Below, piece after piece: positions 34,525 to 47,974 of a stretch of 64,000 bases of DNA (position 1 is its first letter; every line of letters begins with the position of its first letter). The DNA is from Pontederia crassipes (lineage: Eukaryota; Streptophyta; Magnoliopsida; Commelinales; Pontederiaceae), in the NCBI GenBank assembly GCA_030549335.1, contig CM060188.1, positions 49,255,696-49,319,695 of the forward strand. The letters run 5' to 3'. Under the pieces are notes generated by a model. The model had not been told where the DNA came from, did not search any database, and was given only the letters and a program-made list of their open reading frames with translations. The position numbers and the translations under genes are program-made.

Positions 34525-35215
34525 GGACAGGTTTCACTAAATACCCCCAACTTTGATCACTTTTTCAGCGTTATCATCTAACTTTCACTTTGTAATCAGA
34601 TTATCCTTCATATTTTATCTTATTTCATCAATTGTCCTTTTGCTCTGTGATCGAACCATTAGCTATTTACCCGATCGATGTGATGTCCACGAGATAATTT
34701 TCTCTCTCTTCCACACGAGCAAATGGACGACAACACATCATTAAAATAATAATAATAAATTAAAATTATAAAAAATGGGACAATGGCTGCGCGAGCACGA
34801 AGAGAAGGAGGGCTCTGTGGGACCTCCGGCCACCGGGGGGGTGGGGGCGTAGAGGGGTGGCGGGGGTGGGAGTGTCTCCCCACTCTGCGACCTCCAGCCA
34901 CCGGGGGGGTGGGGGGTCCCTCCCCTTCCCCACACCGGTAGAGGGGCGCCGCCCTCGCGCAGGAGATCGGTGGTCATAGAGGGCAGCACCCCATTTTTAA
35001 TATTATTTTTTATTATGCCACGTCACTCATTTGCTCGCATGGAAGAGAGAAAAATCATCACATCGATGGGGTAACTGAGTACTGACCGATAATATATTAA
35101 AAGGACAATTGGTGAAATAAATTAAAAGATGAAGGACAGTTTGATTACAATGTGAAGTTGAAAGGTAGTGCTGAGAAAGCGTCAAAATTGGAGGACATGT
35201 AGTGAAATTTATCCT
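34525..35215. mobile_element. Mutator-like foldback element with GC-rich core
   Basis: Inverted repeats of about 235-265 bp flank a core. The left arm is 34525-34789 and the right arm 34981-35215. Paired words include GGTTTCACTA with TAGTGAAATTT, TGTAATCAGATTATCCTTCA with its partner at 35120-35145, and TCTTCCACACGAGCAAATG with its partner at 35030-35048. The 9-bp flanks ATTGAATTT and GTTAAATTT agree at 7 of 9, which suits a Mutator-type duplication. The core (about 34790-34980) is very GC-rich and contains two similar CCACCGGGGGGGTGGGG stretches, unlike the surroundings. No transposase is present, so the element is non-autonomous. Confidence 0.8.
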
Positions 35216-35732
35216 GTTAAATTTGTATCAATCACTTGGCTATTGCACCGTATATTCCAAATCAACTAAACAACACAAAAAAAAAACACCAACAAGGCAA
35301 CAACATAGTTTTCAATATTCACTTTTCACATACTAGCGTACTCAATTTCTTCTTAAATAATATAAAGACCACACATAATAGTAACCTCAACTTCCCGGCC
35401 TCCTGAAAATGTCAAACTCTCCTAGTTAAGAAGCATATTTGAAACAATAAAACTTGACTACTTAGTTAATTATTCTAATTTGATAAAGGAAATACAAAAA
35501 AGTTTGAGAGAGAAGTGACCACAAGTGACAGGAGAAGTCCTACACTATAGTTAAAATAGTAACATTTGTCATTACAAATAAAATATTTGGCAATGTCAAC
35601 TTCTATACTACTAAATATGATAAATTCAATCAACTTGCAAACAATTAACAAAGTGTTAAGCATGATGCATATAGGCAAAGCAAATAATATTAACCCCTTG
35701 CAATGGGTTAGGAGCTAAACAAAGTGTAAAAT

Positions 35733-36200
35733 GTGTTATTTGATCAAGAACAAATCACAAAAAAACTACTCTACAGTAACTTGTTCATCGTGAGTCCAAG
35801 ATCAAGAAAACATCTCAAAAGATTTTTTAGCATTGCTTGAAGTAACCCTTATGAAAATCAAATAATCATATATATATATATATATATATATATGTCAATG
35901 AGAAGATAAAGGAAAGTGTTATTTGCATGCCTTTATCATTGTTCTTTAGTTAAGAACAAATATAAAAAAATACTTTACCATAAATAACTTGTTCATCATC
36001 GGTCAAAGATCAGATTTTTTTAGTCTTGTTTGAAGTAACCCTTATGGAAATCAAATCATCACATATATCTCTGTCAATGAAAAGATAAAAGAAAGTGTTA
36101 TTTGCATGCCTTCAATGATGTTCTTTAGTCAAGAACAAATCTAAAAAAAATTACTCTACCACAAATGAAAAAGGAAAATAACTTGTTCATCACCAGGATC
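35733..36200. repeat. Tandem repeat, about 180-bp unit, 2.6 copies
   Basis: Units begin GTGTTATTTG at 35733, 35916 and 36095. Each continues with TCAAGAACAAAT or TTAAGAACAAAT, CTCTACC or TTTACC, AACTTGTTCATC, and (in the first two) AAGTAACCCTTATG. The first and second copies are separated in part by a TA microsatellite at 35869-35893. Copies are diverged and no gene is associated. Confidence 0.75.
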
Positions 36201-39200
36201 TAAAGAAGAAGGTCAGGACATAGGGCTCCCAAGAAGAAAGATATAAAATAGCATGCAAGAAACATAACTCACTTACTAAATATGCATAATTATATCTATA
36301 ATACTCATGGTTTAAATAACATCACAAGGGTACCAAAGAAAAGACGAAACTAAAATGATATGAAATCTTTGAATCACAAACAATATATCTATAACATGCA
36401 AACCATCTAGTTTTCTTCAATTACTATTTCATTTTTTACATGAGTATAGGAGTTAGGACAACTGTGAGCATCATAATGACTCCACCGTGTTCAAGAAGAT
36501 CATAAAGAGTTTACAAGATAATAGGATTTGCCATTGATTCCATCCAAGTAATCTAAAATTTAAATCGTAGCATCCAAAGCCATGAATGTCAAATAATTCA
36601 TGAAAACTAATTGTTGAATGCATAGAATTCAAAATGAAATATCAATTAAACATTGAAATCACGAACAAAGATGAGAGGAATGCCCAAATGGAGCTCTTGT
36701 TATGTTTTGAAATAAAATCGAATAGTAGATAAAATTATACGAGAAAATGTTCCCATCGAGCAACCAAAATTTCTACAACAAGAAGCAATCAATTAACAAA
36801 AGAGCTAGAACGAACTTGGTCCGAAGTGACGATAATAGAGTCCCTCATAGTTTGGACGAGATTCGGCAAAGAAAGTACTCTGACACTGGAGAAGTATGTG
36901 GCTACATGCATCAGTGGACGTTTCCCGTGGGGGCTCCCGCCTACACTAGTTCAAATGTACACGGTAATATAAATGCCATATTTTCCTAAGAACAAAGAAA
37001 AGTTTCTATGCATAGTGATAATTTAGATACGACCTTCAACCAAAATATCAAGTTGCAGCGATCTTTGCAACACACTAGAGGCTCGAGTGACACTTGGAAG
37101 CACCAAAGAATTGATGTTTTCTTCTGAATGAAGAGACGAAGAGCAAACATAGCAGAAGAACCAGAGGAAGAGGAATGAAGAATTGTAGACTTGCAATCAA
37201 CCGCCTAGGGTTAGAAAAAGTGAAAAACTTTGAGGAGGGCTCACGTCTCATATGATTTAGGCAGTCGTGACTATTGACTCGTGTGACTTGGTTCAGATTC
37301 GTACGGGTCGGGTCAGTTCATAGAGGTTGAAAAAATTCAATCGAACCTGACCCATTTGTTCTCATATTAGCTTCAGCATATCAAATCCAAAAATTCAGCT
37401 TTTGAACACCCTTAATTCCACTAATTAATTTGATGGAATAAAAAATATGGTGTTAGAAGGGCTTAGCCTCTCCACCCAATTCCCTCTAACTAATATATAA
37501 CAATTAATCAAACAGTCTACATATTCCACTCCAACCCTTCAAAATTCTCAATTCAAACAAGCCTTTAGGGTAAACCATAACAACACACACATAGACCATA
37601 GCACAGATCTGAATGAGACCATAATGGTCCATTCCCAATTATAGCTGACTTTTAATATTTAACTAATTTGTAAAGTTATTAAATAATAATTATTAATTAG
37701 TTTCCTTTAATTATTTATATTAATGTTTAACAATGATTGATGGGAACATTGTTAATGTGATTATTATGATTATTTATGAAGTTTTTTCATTGAATGATGG
37801 ACGTCTAACATCATTTATACATACACATTAATGGTTAGATTAAAAGTTAAAGATCAAGAGATATAAGTGTTAATACAAACAATATATTATATATTTTTTT
37901 CAATCCTTTCAACTTGTGTTAGGTGATTGACAATATATTATTTTATTCATTTTATCATTGAACGTGTTGGTCATTCATATTTCAGCTAAGAATACGCCAT
38001 TTATGAAATTTGCATCCAAATGCTTCTGCCACATAAGACCAATCATCATACATCCAATTCTCATGGGACTAAATTCTTTGCATGGCATGAAGCACCTTGT
38101 TGTTTATGCAAGGACTCAGTATTGATGACTAATCTTTTGTCGGCATTCTCGACAAATGTTGAAAACAAATGTAAACTAAGTTAACAATATGATTTCTCCC
38201 TTGACAATATCAGTGTCTCAATGTATAGTGAAAAACTTTGTGGGGAATTCTTATGTGCTACAACAATTAAAATGGAACTTCTATTTGCTAGAACATTAGG
38301 AAAAAACAATACAAGTACAATCTTAGCGCATCCAAATAAAAAACTTGTTAAAAATCAACAATGGAACATTAAAGATAGAAAAGAACCATCTTGATACATA
38401 GAAATCACTAGAATATATATAATAAAAAGAAAAAATACATCTGGAAACATATGCTAGAACATTAAGGATAAAAATTAAAGGAAAACAATGCGTGTTTGGA
38501 AAAAAATGCACAAGAATATTTGAAAATTGTAGTTTTCATGGTGCGTAGAACATTAGGAATAAAAAAATAGTGAAAAAATCATAACGAAATATCAAGCAAG
38601 ATAATGAAAAATATGGTAAATAAAAAAGAATAGATCTCAAAACATGAACCTTGATGATGCATTTCGTTGGATCTAACAATGGAACTGAAGACGTCTTTCA
38701 AGATGACTTATTTCTTTAGAACAAAGATAGGGCAAACGATGTCTTCATTTAATAGCATGCGACTAGGGCAATAGAGAGCCTCTTTTGACAACATGTTTTA
38801 TATTTAAATCTCTATTGGAAAGAGAAATATCTAAAAAATGACACAACATGCCCTTCATATTTTTGGTATGAAGTAGGAACATCATAATCTTATGTTCACT
38901 TGTGTTCCTGATTTGAAATTGTGTGGACCCCATGAGGTTGAAATTGGGTTGTTTGGTTAAAATATTATTCTAATATTATTCCCCAACCAAACAGAACTGC
39001 GACAATGTTATTAGACAGAAAAATTGTTAATGACCGATCAAAGATTCAAAATTCTCTTATGACACCAAAAATCAAAGGGATGAGAAAGTATCAAATTTGA
39101 TATTTGAGATCATACAGTGATAAATGTGACCTTATCTTGAATTCATAAATGGTTGTGACCTTATCTTGAATTCTTATGTACTCTCTACACTGGCCTTATC

Positions 39201-39312
39201 CTGAATTATTATGTGCTCTTTGCACTAGAGCACAAACTTGAATAAACATTTTTTCTCACATAAAAAATGATGATTTTAATTTTGCATTCATAAAATGTAA
39301 AAATAATTGTGT
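36201..39312. other. AT-rich intergenic DNA
   Basis: No gene is supported. An 80-codon open frame at 36747-36989 has no recognisable domain. A CCCGA-type fragment (TACGGGTCGGGTCAG with GAACACCC) lies at 37300-37410. MITE-like TTTGG words flank 37430-37575 and 38945-38995. Between 39110 and 39200 a GACCTTATCTTGAATT word is repeated twice or more. Confidence 0.35.
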
Positions 39313-39708
39313 TATTTCCTTAAGCTTCTCCTAAACTATAATAATTTTCTCGTGTTTTATTCTCGTATTTTCATTATTTTCAATGTTTTTCTATTTATGA
39401 AAAGATTAAAATGTCCTTCCATGAACTATTCTCTCTTTTGCTGTTTAAAATAAAATATTTTGACAAGCCAACAATGTCAAAGATCCTTATTTTAATATTT
39501 TTATTTTAATATTATTTATTATTATTAAAATAGAGGATAGTTCATGGAAGAGCATTTTAGTCCTTTCATAAATATAAAAACTAAAATAAAAAAGTTAACA
39601 AAATCAGATGGAAGAACTGAAGGGAAAATCGGGATAAGTTTAGGAATTCATAGTTTTGGGTTAAATGCCAAAAATCATTATAGTTCATTGAGGTTTAAGG
39701 AAATAATA
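39313..39708. mobile_element. Foldback/MITE-type element
   Basis: Long imperfect inverted repeats pair the two halves. TTATTTCCTTAAGC at the left end pairs with GGTTTAAGGAAATAA at the right. Inside, TATTTATGAAAAGATTAAAA pairs with the right-hand TTTTAGTCCTTTCATAAATA, and CTTCCATGAACTATTCTC with GAGGATAGTTCATGGAAG. The centre (39440-39530) is AT-rich. No target duplication could be assigned. It is non-autonomous and its superfamily is unknown. Confidence 0.65.
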
Positions 39709-39773
39709 GTTGCATGAGACTTCTTGTTAATGTTATGGTCTTGATGATGCTTGCTAGTTATATTTTATTAAAG

Positions 39774-42700
39774 ATGGACTTTTGGGCAGGCCGCCCGGCT
39801 GTTGCCGATCCGACACATTGTCGGCCCGCCCAAAAGTCATGTCGGCCCATCCCGACACAAGCACAAGCATCGGGCCGCCCAGGTGCACAATAGACTAGGC
39901 ACGGCCTAGGCATGTGAAACACGGATCAAGCCTGTCGGACACGGTGTAACACGTCATTTTTTTCCCGCAAACCAACACGGACTGTGCAATGTGAGCACGG
40001 TCCGCATATCGTCAATCATGGGATGGGTGATTGGACGTATGTATATTTCATTCACATAATCCGCTTGACATCAAGAAGACCCACGTGAACAAGATGGTGA
40101 CTGACATGATATGAAAGCAAGGCACGAGATTCGGGGACCGCCACATGTCACAAAAAAATAGTCCGTGCGGAATAAACACAAATGACATTGTCATTCAAAT
40201 GATTTTTAAACGGTGCACAATCATGTCAAGCTGCAACCTGGTCCATGTTTAGATAACACGAGTCGTGTTTTGATATTTCTTGCCATTTTTTTATTTATGT
40301 CCCTATAAAACCCCCTCCCCTTCATTTTCTTCACTTCATCGAGCCATCTCTCCACTTTCCCAATTCTCAAACTCTCTTTCTCCCTCTCACTCACCAACTC
40401 ACTCTCTCAAAGGCCAAAGCTCTCAATACACTCTCTAAGGCTCAAAGATCTCGTTCAAAAATTCTCCCCTTTATATAATTTTTTATATACAATTGCATAA
40501 TATATATATTATTTATTTCAATAGCATTTTGATTTTTGAATCATTATTTTTATTAAAAAAATCAATTACAAATGTATCCATATAATCTTTATGTTGCTTA
40601 TTCACCTTATGGACCACTATCACCATATCCATTAGTGATGGTGTCTAATTCTTTATGAGCATATGTAGCTGATTCATCCGGTCATGTGAATCACCATCTA
40701 CTGAGTGCCTAATTACTCCAACTTTATGTTAATTATCATATTATTCCTAATCTTAATATTCTTTCAAGTTCTACATGTCCCGAAGGAGATGCTCCCACAC
40801 AAGAAGAAGTAATGTGTAAAAAAAGAAGAATGACAAAGTTAGCTAGTGAAGTTTGGAATTATTTTGAAAAAAATATATAAAAATGAAAATTATTCAAAAA
40901 ATTAAAAATATATGTAAAATTTACAAAGCTAATTATGTTGTCGCCTCTTTTTTGGGCACGGGCAGTTAAAAATGATCCTTAGAATCACATCCTATAGTGA
41001 CAAGAGAACATTTTTTTTTTACAGGTCAATTATCGCAGCACTGTCGAGAGCTCTTTATTTGCTTATAATCAAGAAAATATGCATGAAGGTTTAGCAAAAT
41101 GTGATATACATGTAGAAATGTCATACACATTTGCTGAAGATGATATATTATTAACAAAATTACATATAAGGTGCCTTTAAAAATGTTAGCAGAAAAATTG
41201 TTAAATAAGATCAATTAAAATTATATCGTAAAATGAAAAATGAACTAATTAATCATTTTGTGGATTCTTCATTCATATTTAGTTTGACTAGTGACATATG
41301 GACTTCTTCGAATGGTGGTAGTTTTTTTATGTGTTACAGTACATTGGATTGATACAAATTATGTAGTGCAAAAAAGAATTATTGTGAAATTAAACATCTC
41401 ATAATGATTTGTACATTTAAAATATGATAGAAAAAGTAATTAAAGAATATGATTTTAAAGATAAAATTTTATGTCTTACTCTTGATAATGCAAGTGTTAA
41501 CAATTAATTCCACTACACACAGTTTATTTCAAAGATTAAATCATCTTTTAAATAAAATTATTTTCCATAAAAAATGTGTGTCATATTATTAATTTTGTTA
41601 AAAAGAATTAAAAGTAGTTGTTAAAGTACTTAAAAATCTTAGAGCAGTAAATTTTAGACCTAGGAGACAAATATTTAAATAAATTTGTCATCGTTATAAT
41701 ATTTCATATAAAAAATTGAATAGTGATATGTCTACAAGATGAAATAGCACTTATGACGTGTTTAAATTTTATATTCCATTTAGACATACACTCGATAATT
41801 ATACCTTGACTGTGATGCAACATCGAGCATCTTAAATTATTGATTCAAAGTGGATATTGTTAATGTAGTGAAATGATAAGTTCATTTAATGAAAAATATG
41901 AATTATTAAATGAATTTTCTGAAATAATTTATTTAATGAAATTAAAACTTTTAGAATATTAGAATAATTTATCTCTCATAGAAATTTTAGTAATGATGAT
42001 GAATCTGACATTCAAGGGATCTTACTCAAAATGGTACACAAGAGAAATTAAGAATTATTTTTCCGAACATTATATAAGAAATTATTTTGAATTGCAAAGA
42101 CGATTTTATTAATCTAGATTATGATTATGAAAATATAATAAATTACATATAATATTCATGAAGCAAAATTTGGTGTATGTAGATAGTAAGAGAAGCAAAA
42201 TTTGTACGTAAATAGCAATTGTCTTCATCATATTCACCATTAGCACCCGGACCTTTCAATAATAAATTATTTTTTAGATTCATGTCTTCTTTTGGGAGGG
42301 CAAATGAAGAAGCTCGGATGAATGTTCATCTAGCTCAACTGCTCCTTTGCCCCTTTGTATAATGAATGATATGCAAGATTACTTATCACGTCCAAATGAA
42401 TATGATAGTTATGTTAATGTCTTGACTTGGTAGAGATTAAATAATCATACGTATTCAATCCTTTCTGTCTTACCTCGAGTTCTTTTAACTACTCTGATGG
42501 CACCAGAATAATATGTTTGGATGAGAGAAAAAATAAAATGAACACCAGGTCGATAAAGGTTTATATATTACTAAAAGATTGATTTGATGCAAATACTCGA
42601 ACACAAGATTAAGAATTTATATTACCATACATCGGATACGATAATGAAATGAACATCTCCTCAGCTTATAATTCTTCATAAAATAATTGTTGTAGACATG

Positions 42701-43279
42701 TACGTTCTAAATTATTTGTAAATTTGCATTTTTTCTTATTTCATAACAATAAATATTAATAAAACTCTTCCATGGATGTAGGCTAAAATAATTCATGTAA
42801 AATACTTTTAGTATATAGTAGATTAGTACTTAACTACCTATACTATAAATGTTATAGATTTATACTAATATGATATTCTACAATTACAAATTATACAATT
42901 AATATTATGTATAATATTACTATTTAATATATATTATTTACTATATTTATTAAATACTTACAATTAATGTTATGTATAAGGTATAACTCAATTATTTATT
43001 TTACAAATTTATTTACTTAGTAATGATTTAATGACTAACATATTTAAAATTTTAACTATAATATAATAATAATTAAAATAGTCACTAAGTCGTATTATAT
43101 ATATTAATTAGATATTTATAATAATAAATTGAAAATTTTAAAAAATGAAAGGAAACAAACGAATGGTCCGATCGAACTATATTCATTTGTAAAATAGACC
43201 ATGTCGATACGGCTCAATTGACAACATTGATCAAACACATTGACAAGCACGACCATAACAAAATATGACCCTTTTGTCC

Positions 43280-43281
<2 letters not shown>
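39774..43281 (+). mobile_element. hAT-superfamily DNA transposon, decayed
   Basis: The candidate termini are ATGGACTTTTGGGCAGGCC at 39774 and, inverted, ATGGACAAAAGGGTCATA ending at 43281. A GC-rich subterminal stretch at 39785-39960 repeats GGCCGCCC, TCGGCCCGCC and CACGGCCTAGGC words of the kind seen in plant hAT ends. A broken hAT transposase lies inside. No 8-bp target duplication is evident because the right flank is a TA microsatellite. The termini are therefore inferred. Confidence 0.6.
40760..42520 (+). pseudogene. hAT transposase remnant
   Basis: Reading across frames, the segment shows a BED-finger-like start (KKRRMTKLASEVWNYFEKN near 40820). It then shows the core LTSDIWTSSNGG near 41287, LTLDNASVN near 41480, the HIINFVKKELK region near 41585, STR-stop-NSTYDVFKF near 41735, and the C-terminal dimerisation block with YDSYVNVLTW and YSILSVLPRVLLTTLMAPE near 42400-42510. 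The transposase would cut and paste the element. Many stops, including TGA in place of the conserved tryptophan after STR, and frame changes leave it non-functional. Confidence 0.75.
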
Positions 43282-43317
<36 letters not shown>

Positions 43318-43322
43318 GTATA
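43280..43322. repeat. (TA)n-(TATG)n microsatellite
   Basis: About 14 TA units are followed by four GTAT/TATG units. The tract separates the hAT remnant from the Helitron-like end and may be a target-rich junction. Confidence 0.85.
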
Positions 43323-43324
43323 TA

Positions 43325-43351
43325 CTAGTGTGGTGCCCGTGCGATGCACGG
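43325..43351 (-). other. Helitron 3' terminal hairpin and CTAG, element A
   Basis: The perfect 6-bp stem CCGTGC/GCACGG with a GAT loop lies 8 nt from CTAG on the minus strand. Hairpin plus CTRR is the 3' signature of Helitrons. Confidence 0.65.
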
Positions 43352-45992
43352 ATAATGAAAGGAAAAAAATTATTTATAAATTAATTAATATATTTTTCAA
43401 TGAAAATTTATAAATTTGGTTTCTATTTCTCTAAAACTAAAAAATAATATTAAAATGTAAAGTATCAACAAATGTTATATATATTAAAATAAATCAAAAT
43501 AATTTATTTTCTTTGAACATTTAGATAGTACCATTGATTTTGTAACAGTTTAGCGATAAATAATTTAAACTTTAGTTAAATATTATACTACTACATAAGG
43601 TTTTATGAGTAGTAAGAAAAAAAAAACAAAATCAAATGATAGCTGAGGGACATAATTTTATTAATTGTTGCTTTTTTAGTGAATATAAAAAAATAAGAAC
43701 ACACCAATAAATTATACTCAATGTCTTATTGGGAAAAAAGAAAATAATATTTTGTACATAAGAAAAGTATGAAATATAATATATTTATCTTGTATACACT
43801 TTAACGAATTATTATTATATTGATGAACATCACTAATATTTTTCATTATAGTGCATCACAATGGAGAATATTCAAAATAATAATAAATCATGAAAAAATC
43901 TACTTACGACTATTTATGTGTCTAAAAAAACATCTTACATTATGCGTCTCCAACAAAATACTACTGGAGGGTGTTCTATCAATGCACCATTATTTATAGC
44001 ATATGTTTTAGATATTGTTGACGACAAGTTCTAATTGAATGGTAATCATGCTTCTATTATTCTATGAAAAATAGTTACCTAATTAACATAATAGGCATAT
44101 ATATATATATGTGTGTGTGTATATATATAGATATATTATGCATAGAATATGATCAATATTTCTTAATTTCAAATTAATGATTCCCATACACAAAAACATG
44201 GAACCTTGGCCTCCTCGCATATTGCACAAGACTCGTACACATGCAGTAAAAGATTTTCATGTAGGCCACTTATACAAACTAAATACAAAATTGGCACATA
44301 TATAATTGTGATAAATTATTAATTATGTTATTAAAATCTAAGGTTTTGTAGGCATCCTCCTAATTTAGTAGTAAATAATAGAGAAATAAATGCAAAAAAT
44401 AGTTAAAAATAGTAAATATACATTCACCTTCTGTAATAATTTAGTGGAAGATAAATTTGCTACAATATAATATTCTTTATGACACTACTTAACTTATATT
44501 ATAATAATAATAATAATAATAATAATAATTCATAATGTATCACATGACTTGCGCCAACATTTCATTAAAAATATCAACAAAAAATCACTTATTCCAGACA
44601 ATTAATAATATATATATCTACCATGGAAACATGTTAAAAGAGAGAAAACTTTATCCAAAGCACTTGTTTTTTTATTATGTTGCCATGTCCATCCATGAAA
44701 TCACCTCGACATTAGTTTTCAATAGACTTAAATTTAAAATATTTTTAAATAATATTTAAAAACAAAAAAATTTGCGTTAAAAAGCTCCAAAATACTTTTT
44801 TCATTCTAAACCCGGATATATATATAGCAAAATGTATTTGCTAACCATTAATTTAAGGAAAAAATTGAATCAAGAATTTGTTACTACTGACAAATAAACT
44901 AATAATATACTAAGATCACCACTAACTCCATTTTCAACGTGGTCAAGTTAAAAATATACAAAATACCACCATGGCAACAAAGTTTACTACAAACACTCTT
45001 ACGAATGCACCTCCACTCCCTTTCTACATATTTATAGGGTGAAGTGGAAGTGATATAAATGACTTCTAACCGCTTTAATACGTGAACGGTTATAATATCT
45101 CATTTATATTTATTTGTTTTGCAATATAAAAACAAAAAATATAAATGATAGTTATAGTGACCCAATATTGGAGATAACTACTTAATAACTGTCCCTTTTT
45201 TTATTAATTAACTTTTCACTCAAAAAGTGACGGTGAGTAGATATTTTAATTAATTTATGTTATTGTTATTATATAAACAAATTATTGTTATAAGTTTTTG
45301 TTTTTAAATTAACCTAAAAAGTACTACAAATATTACTAATTTTTTTAATACCAAATAACTTACCAATTAGCGTATAAAAATATTACTAAGCTTTTAATTT
45401 AAAAAATAAAACTATATTTTAAAATAGTATTTTTATAAATTTCTATTAATGTAATTATTGTTATGAAAATGTAAATGGAGACTATATTTATTGTTTCCCT
45501 CGTGATAATGATTATTATTATATATAAATCTAAAGGATAAAAAATCATTTACCTTATTAGTTAAATATATGCATATTTTATATATGTTTCCATCTTTATT
45601 TCCAATAGTCAATTATATTTTTATTTTTTTATCTTTAATAACTAAAAAAACAAAATTGTGATAGAAATAATGTATGTAAGTAATATCTATTTTCCGGGTC
45701 ATTAATGTTTTCTCAATAGGTTGCCAAAAAAATTTAATTTAATATATTTTTCAATGGGCACAATTTTATAAAAAGTATATGTTCCGTACGATTTCAAGTG
45801 ATTCTTTAAAACTTGTTTGAATAATTATAGATAGATTATTTGAGATATCTAATTATATAACTACTTGTATTAGTTATCTAATGGGCACATTTAAATTAGG
45901 AGATATAATTTTAACTGTATGGACACATGGCACATTCTACTTTTGCCAAATGTCAACTCTTCCTTGCAAATTTCTTTACTTTTAATATAGTA
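43325..45992 (-). mobile_element. Helitron-like element A (non-autonomous)
   Basis: The minus-strand 3' end has the Helitron form. A perfect hairpin CCGTGC-GAT-GCACGG (43337-43351 on the plus strand) is followed after 8 nt by CTAG (43325-43328), next to a host A. The opposite end is inferred near 45992, where the minus strand reads TACTATATTAAAAG, a wording common at plant Helitron 5' ends, although the terminal TC is not visible. No Rep or helicase coding sequence is present. A TAA microsatellite lies at about 44500-44530. Confidence 0.55.
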
Positions 45993-46020
45993 CTAGTATG
46001 ATGACCGGCGTGAAACGCGG
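45993..46020 (-). other. Helitron 3' terminal hairpin and CTAG, element B
   Basis: The stem pairs GCGT with ACGC and CC with GG around a GAA loop and one bulged G. The spacer to CTAG is 8 nt, as in element A 2.7 kb away. Confidence 0.55.
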
Positions 46021-47893
46021 AGGACACAGAATTAAACACAAATTTTGATTATAAAATAAGAAATTTTATTTTGATATAAATTTTATAGATTATATAATTA
46101 TTTTCTCACCTTAGAAACTTATATATGTAAATATGTTATAATAAATTAAATTTATTTGTAATTATTTTTTAAATCTATTACATTCTCTTTCATTTTTAAT
46201 TATGTTCTACTCTATCTTTTCTCCCTTAACTTTGTTACTTTGTCAACATCTATATTTAAAATTATTTATTTTATTAATGTTAATTTACATATGACAATAT
46301 GAAATACCGTGACTTCTCCTTTCAAATTATATATCTTTTTAATTTTGATATAATATGGATATAAATACCAATTGATATATATATTTTTTAAAATAATATC
46401 ATGTCTTAGAATTAAGTAAATATTATTTATTTTAGTATTTTTAACAATGTCTATTATTTGTTATTTTCTTTATTTCATTTTCTATGTGACAATGTAAAAA
46501 TGTCATAATTGACATGCTATATGTATGTAAAGATATATAATATAAATAAATTAAATTATTATATATCATGCTAAAATAACTATTAAAATTATTTAAATAT
46601 TTTAAGCATTATATGTGACTTAATGAAATAGTACCATAGGTCAATTTCTATCTTTCCATTTAATTATATATGATATATTTATATGGAGAGATTGATGATG
46701 AAATGGCAAAGATGATAATTATATGTAAATTCTTTTATTACTTATATATATTTTTATAATTTGTAGCAAATTATATTTTGTTGTCTATTTTTTAAAAAAT
46801 GTCCACCACAACGCATTCACTTCTTAATTAAGCACATTTTTATAATAATTTATTTTAAAATATATACTTAAATTTTATAATTTTCTTTCAACAATCTATA
46901 TAAATAATTATATGTTTTCATTCTTAAAAATTAATTAATGTTATTTTTTATCGTACACGACCTAAGTTTAAGAATTCAATTATCTAGATCATATTACATA
47001 CTTCATGATAGGGTTACATCTAACTTTTAACTCTCTTTAAGGTGTGTGTATATATGCATGTTATGTATGTATTAAATACATATAATGATTGAAGTTAAAT
47101 ATTTTATCTGACATAACTAAAAGTTTATATTTGGTGTTGACAACATTTATTTTAATAAGAAATATAAGTAATATTTTTAAATATTACTATTTGAGTATAG
47201 GTGTCAAATTTTTAAGATGATCATAAGTTAATTACATGCAAATTCTCACCTTGGTTATACTTTTATATATTTTTTTTTACTTCTTAGTGTTTGATAATAT
47301 TTACACGAGGAACTAAAAAATATATGATATATTATACAAATAATATTTAGTTTATTCATGTTATCATTATAGATATACATAATATATTATTTAAAATTAA
47401 ATTTAAAAAGATTATTTTGTGTGTACCAAGTAGCATTTATCCCTTCCATCTGTCAAATATAATGTGCATTATTATTAATACATAATCTTTTTATTCATCA
47501 TTTGGGTTGCTCTCAATGGAACAATAGGAATATATTTTATTCTTTATAATACAATATAGATATGAAATATGATTGTTATATTTATCTTCTATATAACTTA
47601 ATAATAAAATTTATTTATATTTATCTTTCACCTGACTTAATGCGGAAAGATAGCTATAAAGTTTTTGAATTCTTCCTATTTTATAGTCCATCTTATCTAT
47701 TTCATATTATAAACTTCAAATGTGGGATTAAATTACATAGTTGAATATGATTCCATTTTCATTTATATTTGAAAACCTTTGAATGTGGGACAAAAAGCAT
47801 ATTTGATAGATAGATACAAAAAATACTAATTTTATTGTATATGATCAATTTTCGTTCAAAATAGTTTTTTAGAAAAATATAATTATTTAATAT

Positions 47894-47974
47894 AATTTTA
47901 TTTCATATGTGGCATCATAATAATTTTATTTCATGTGGCATCATAATAATTTTATTTCATGTGGCATCATATAA
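47894..47974. repeat. 26-bp tandem repeat, three copies
   Basis: The unit is AATTTTATTTCATGTGGCAT plus CATAAT. The first copy carries a 2-bp insertion and the last ends in CATATAATT. The near identity of copies 2 and 3 points to recent slippage. Confidence 0.85.

Noticed and set aside
36747-36989. 80-codon plus-strand open frame
   Set aside because: No family resemblance and embedded in AT-rich intergenic sequence.
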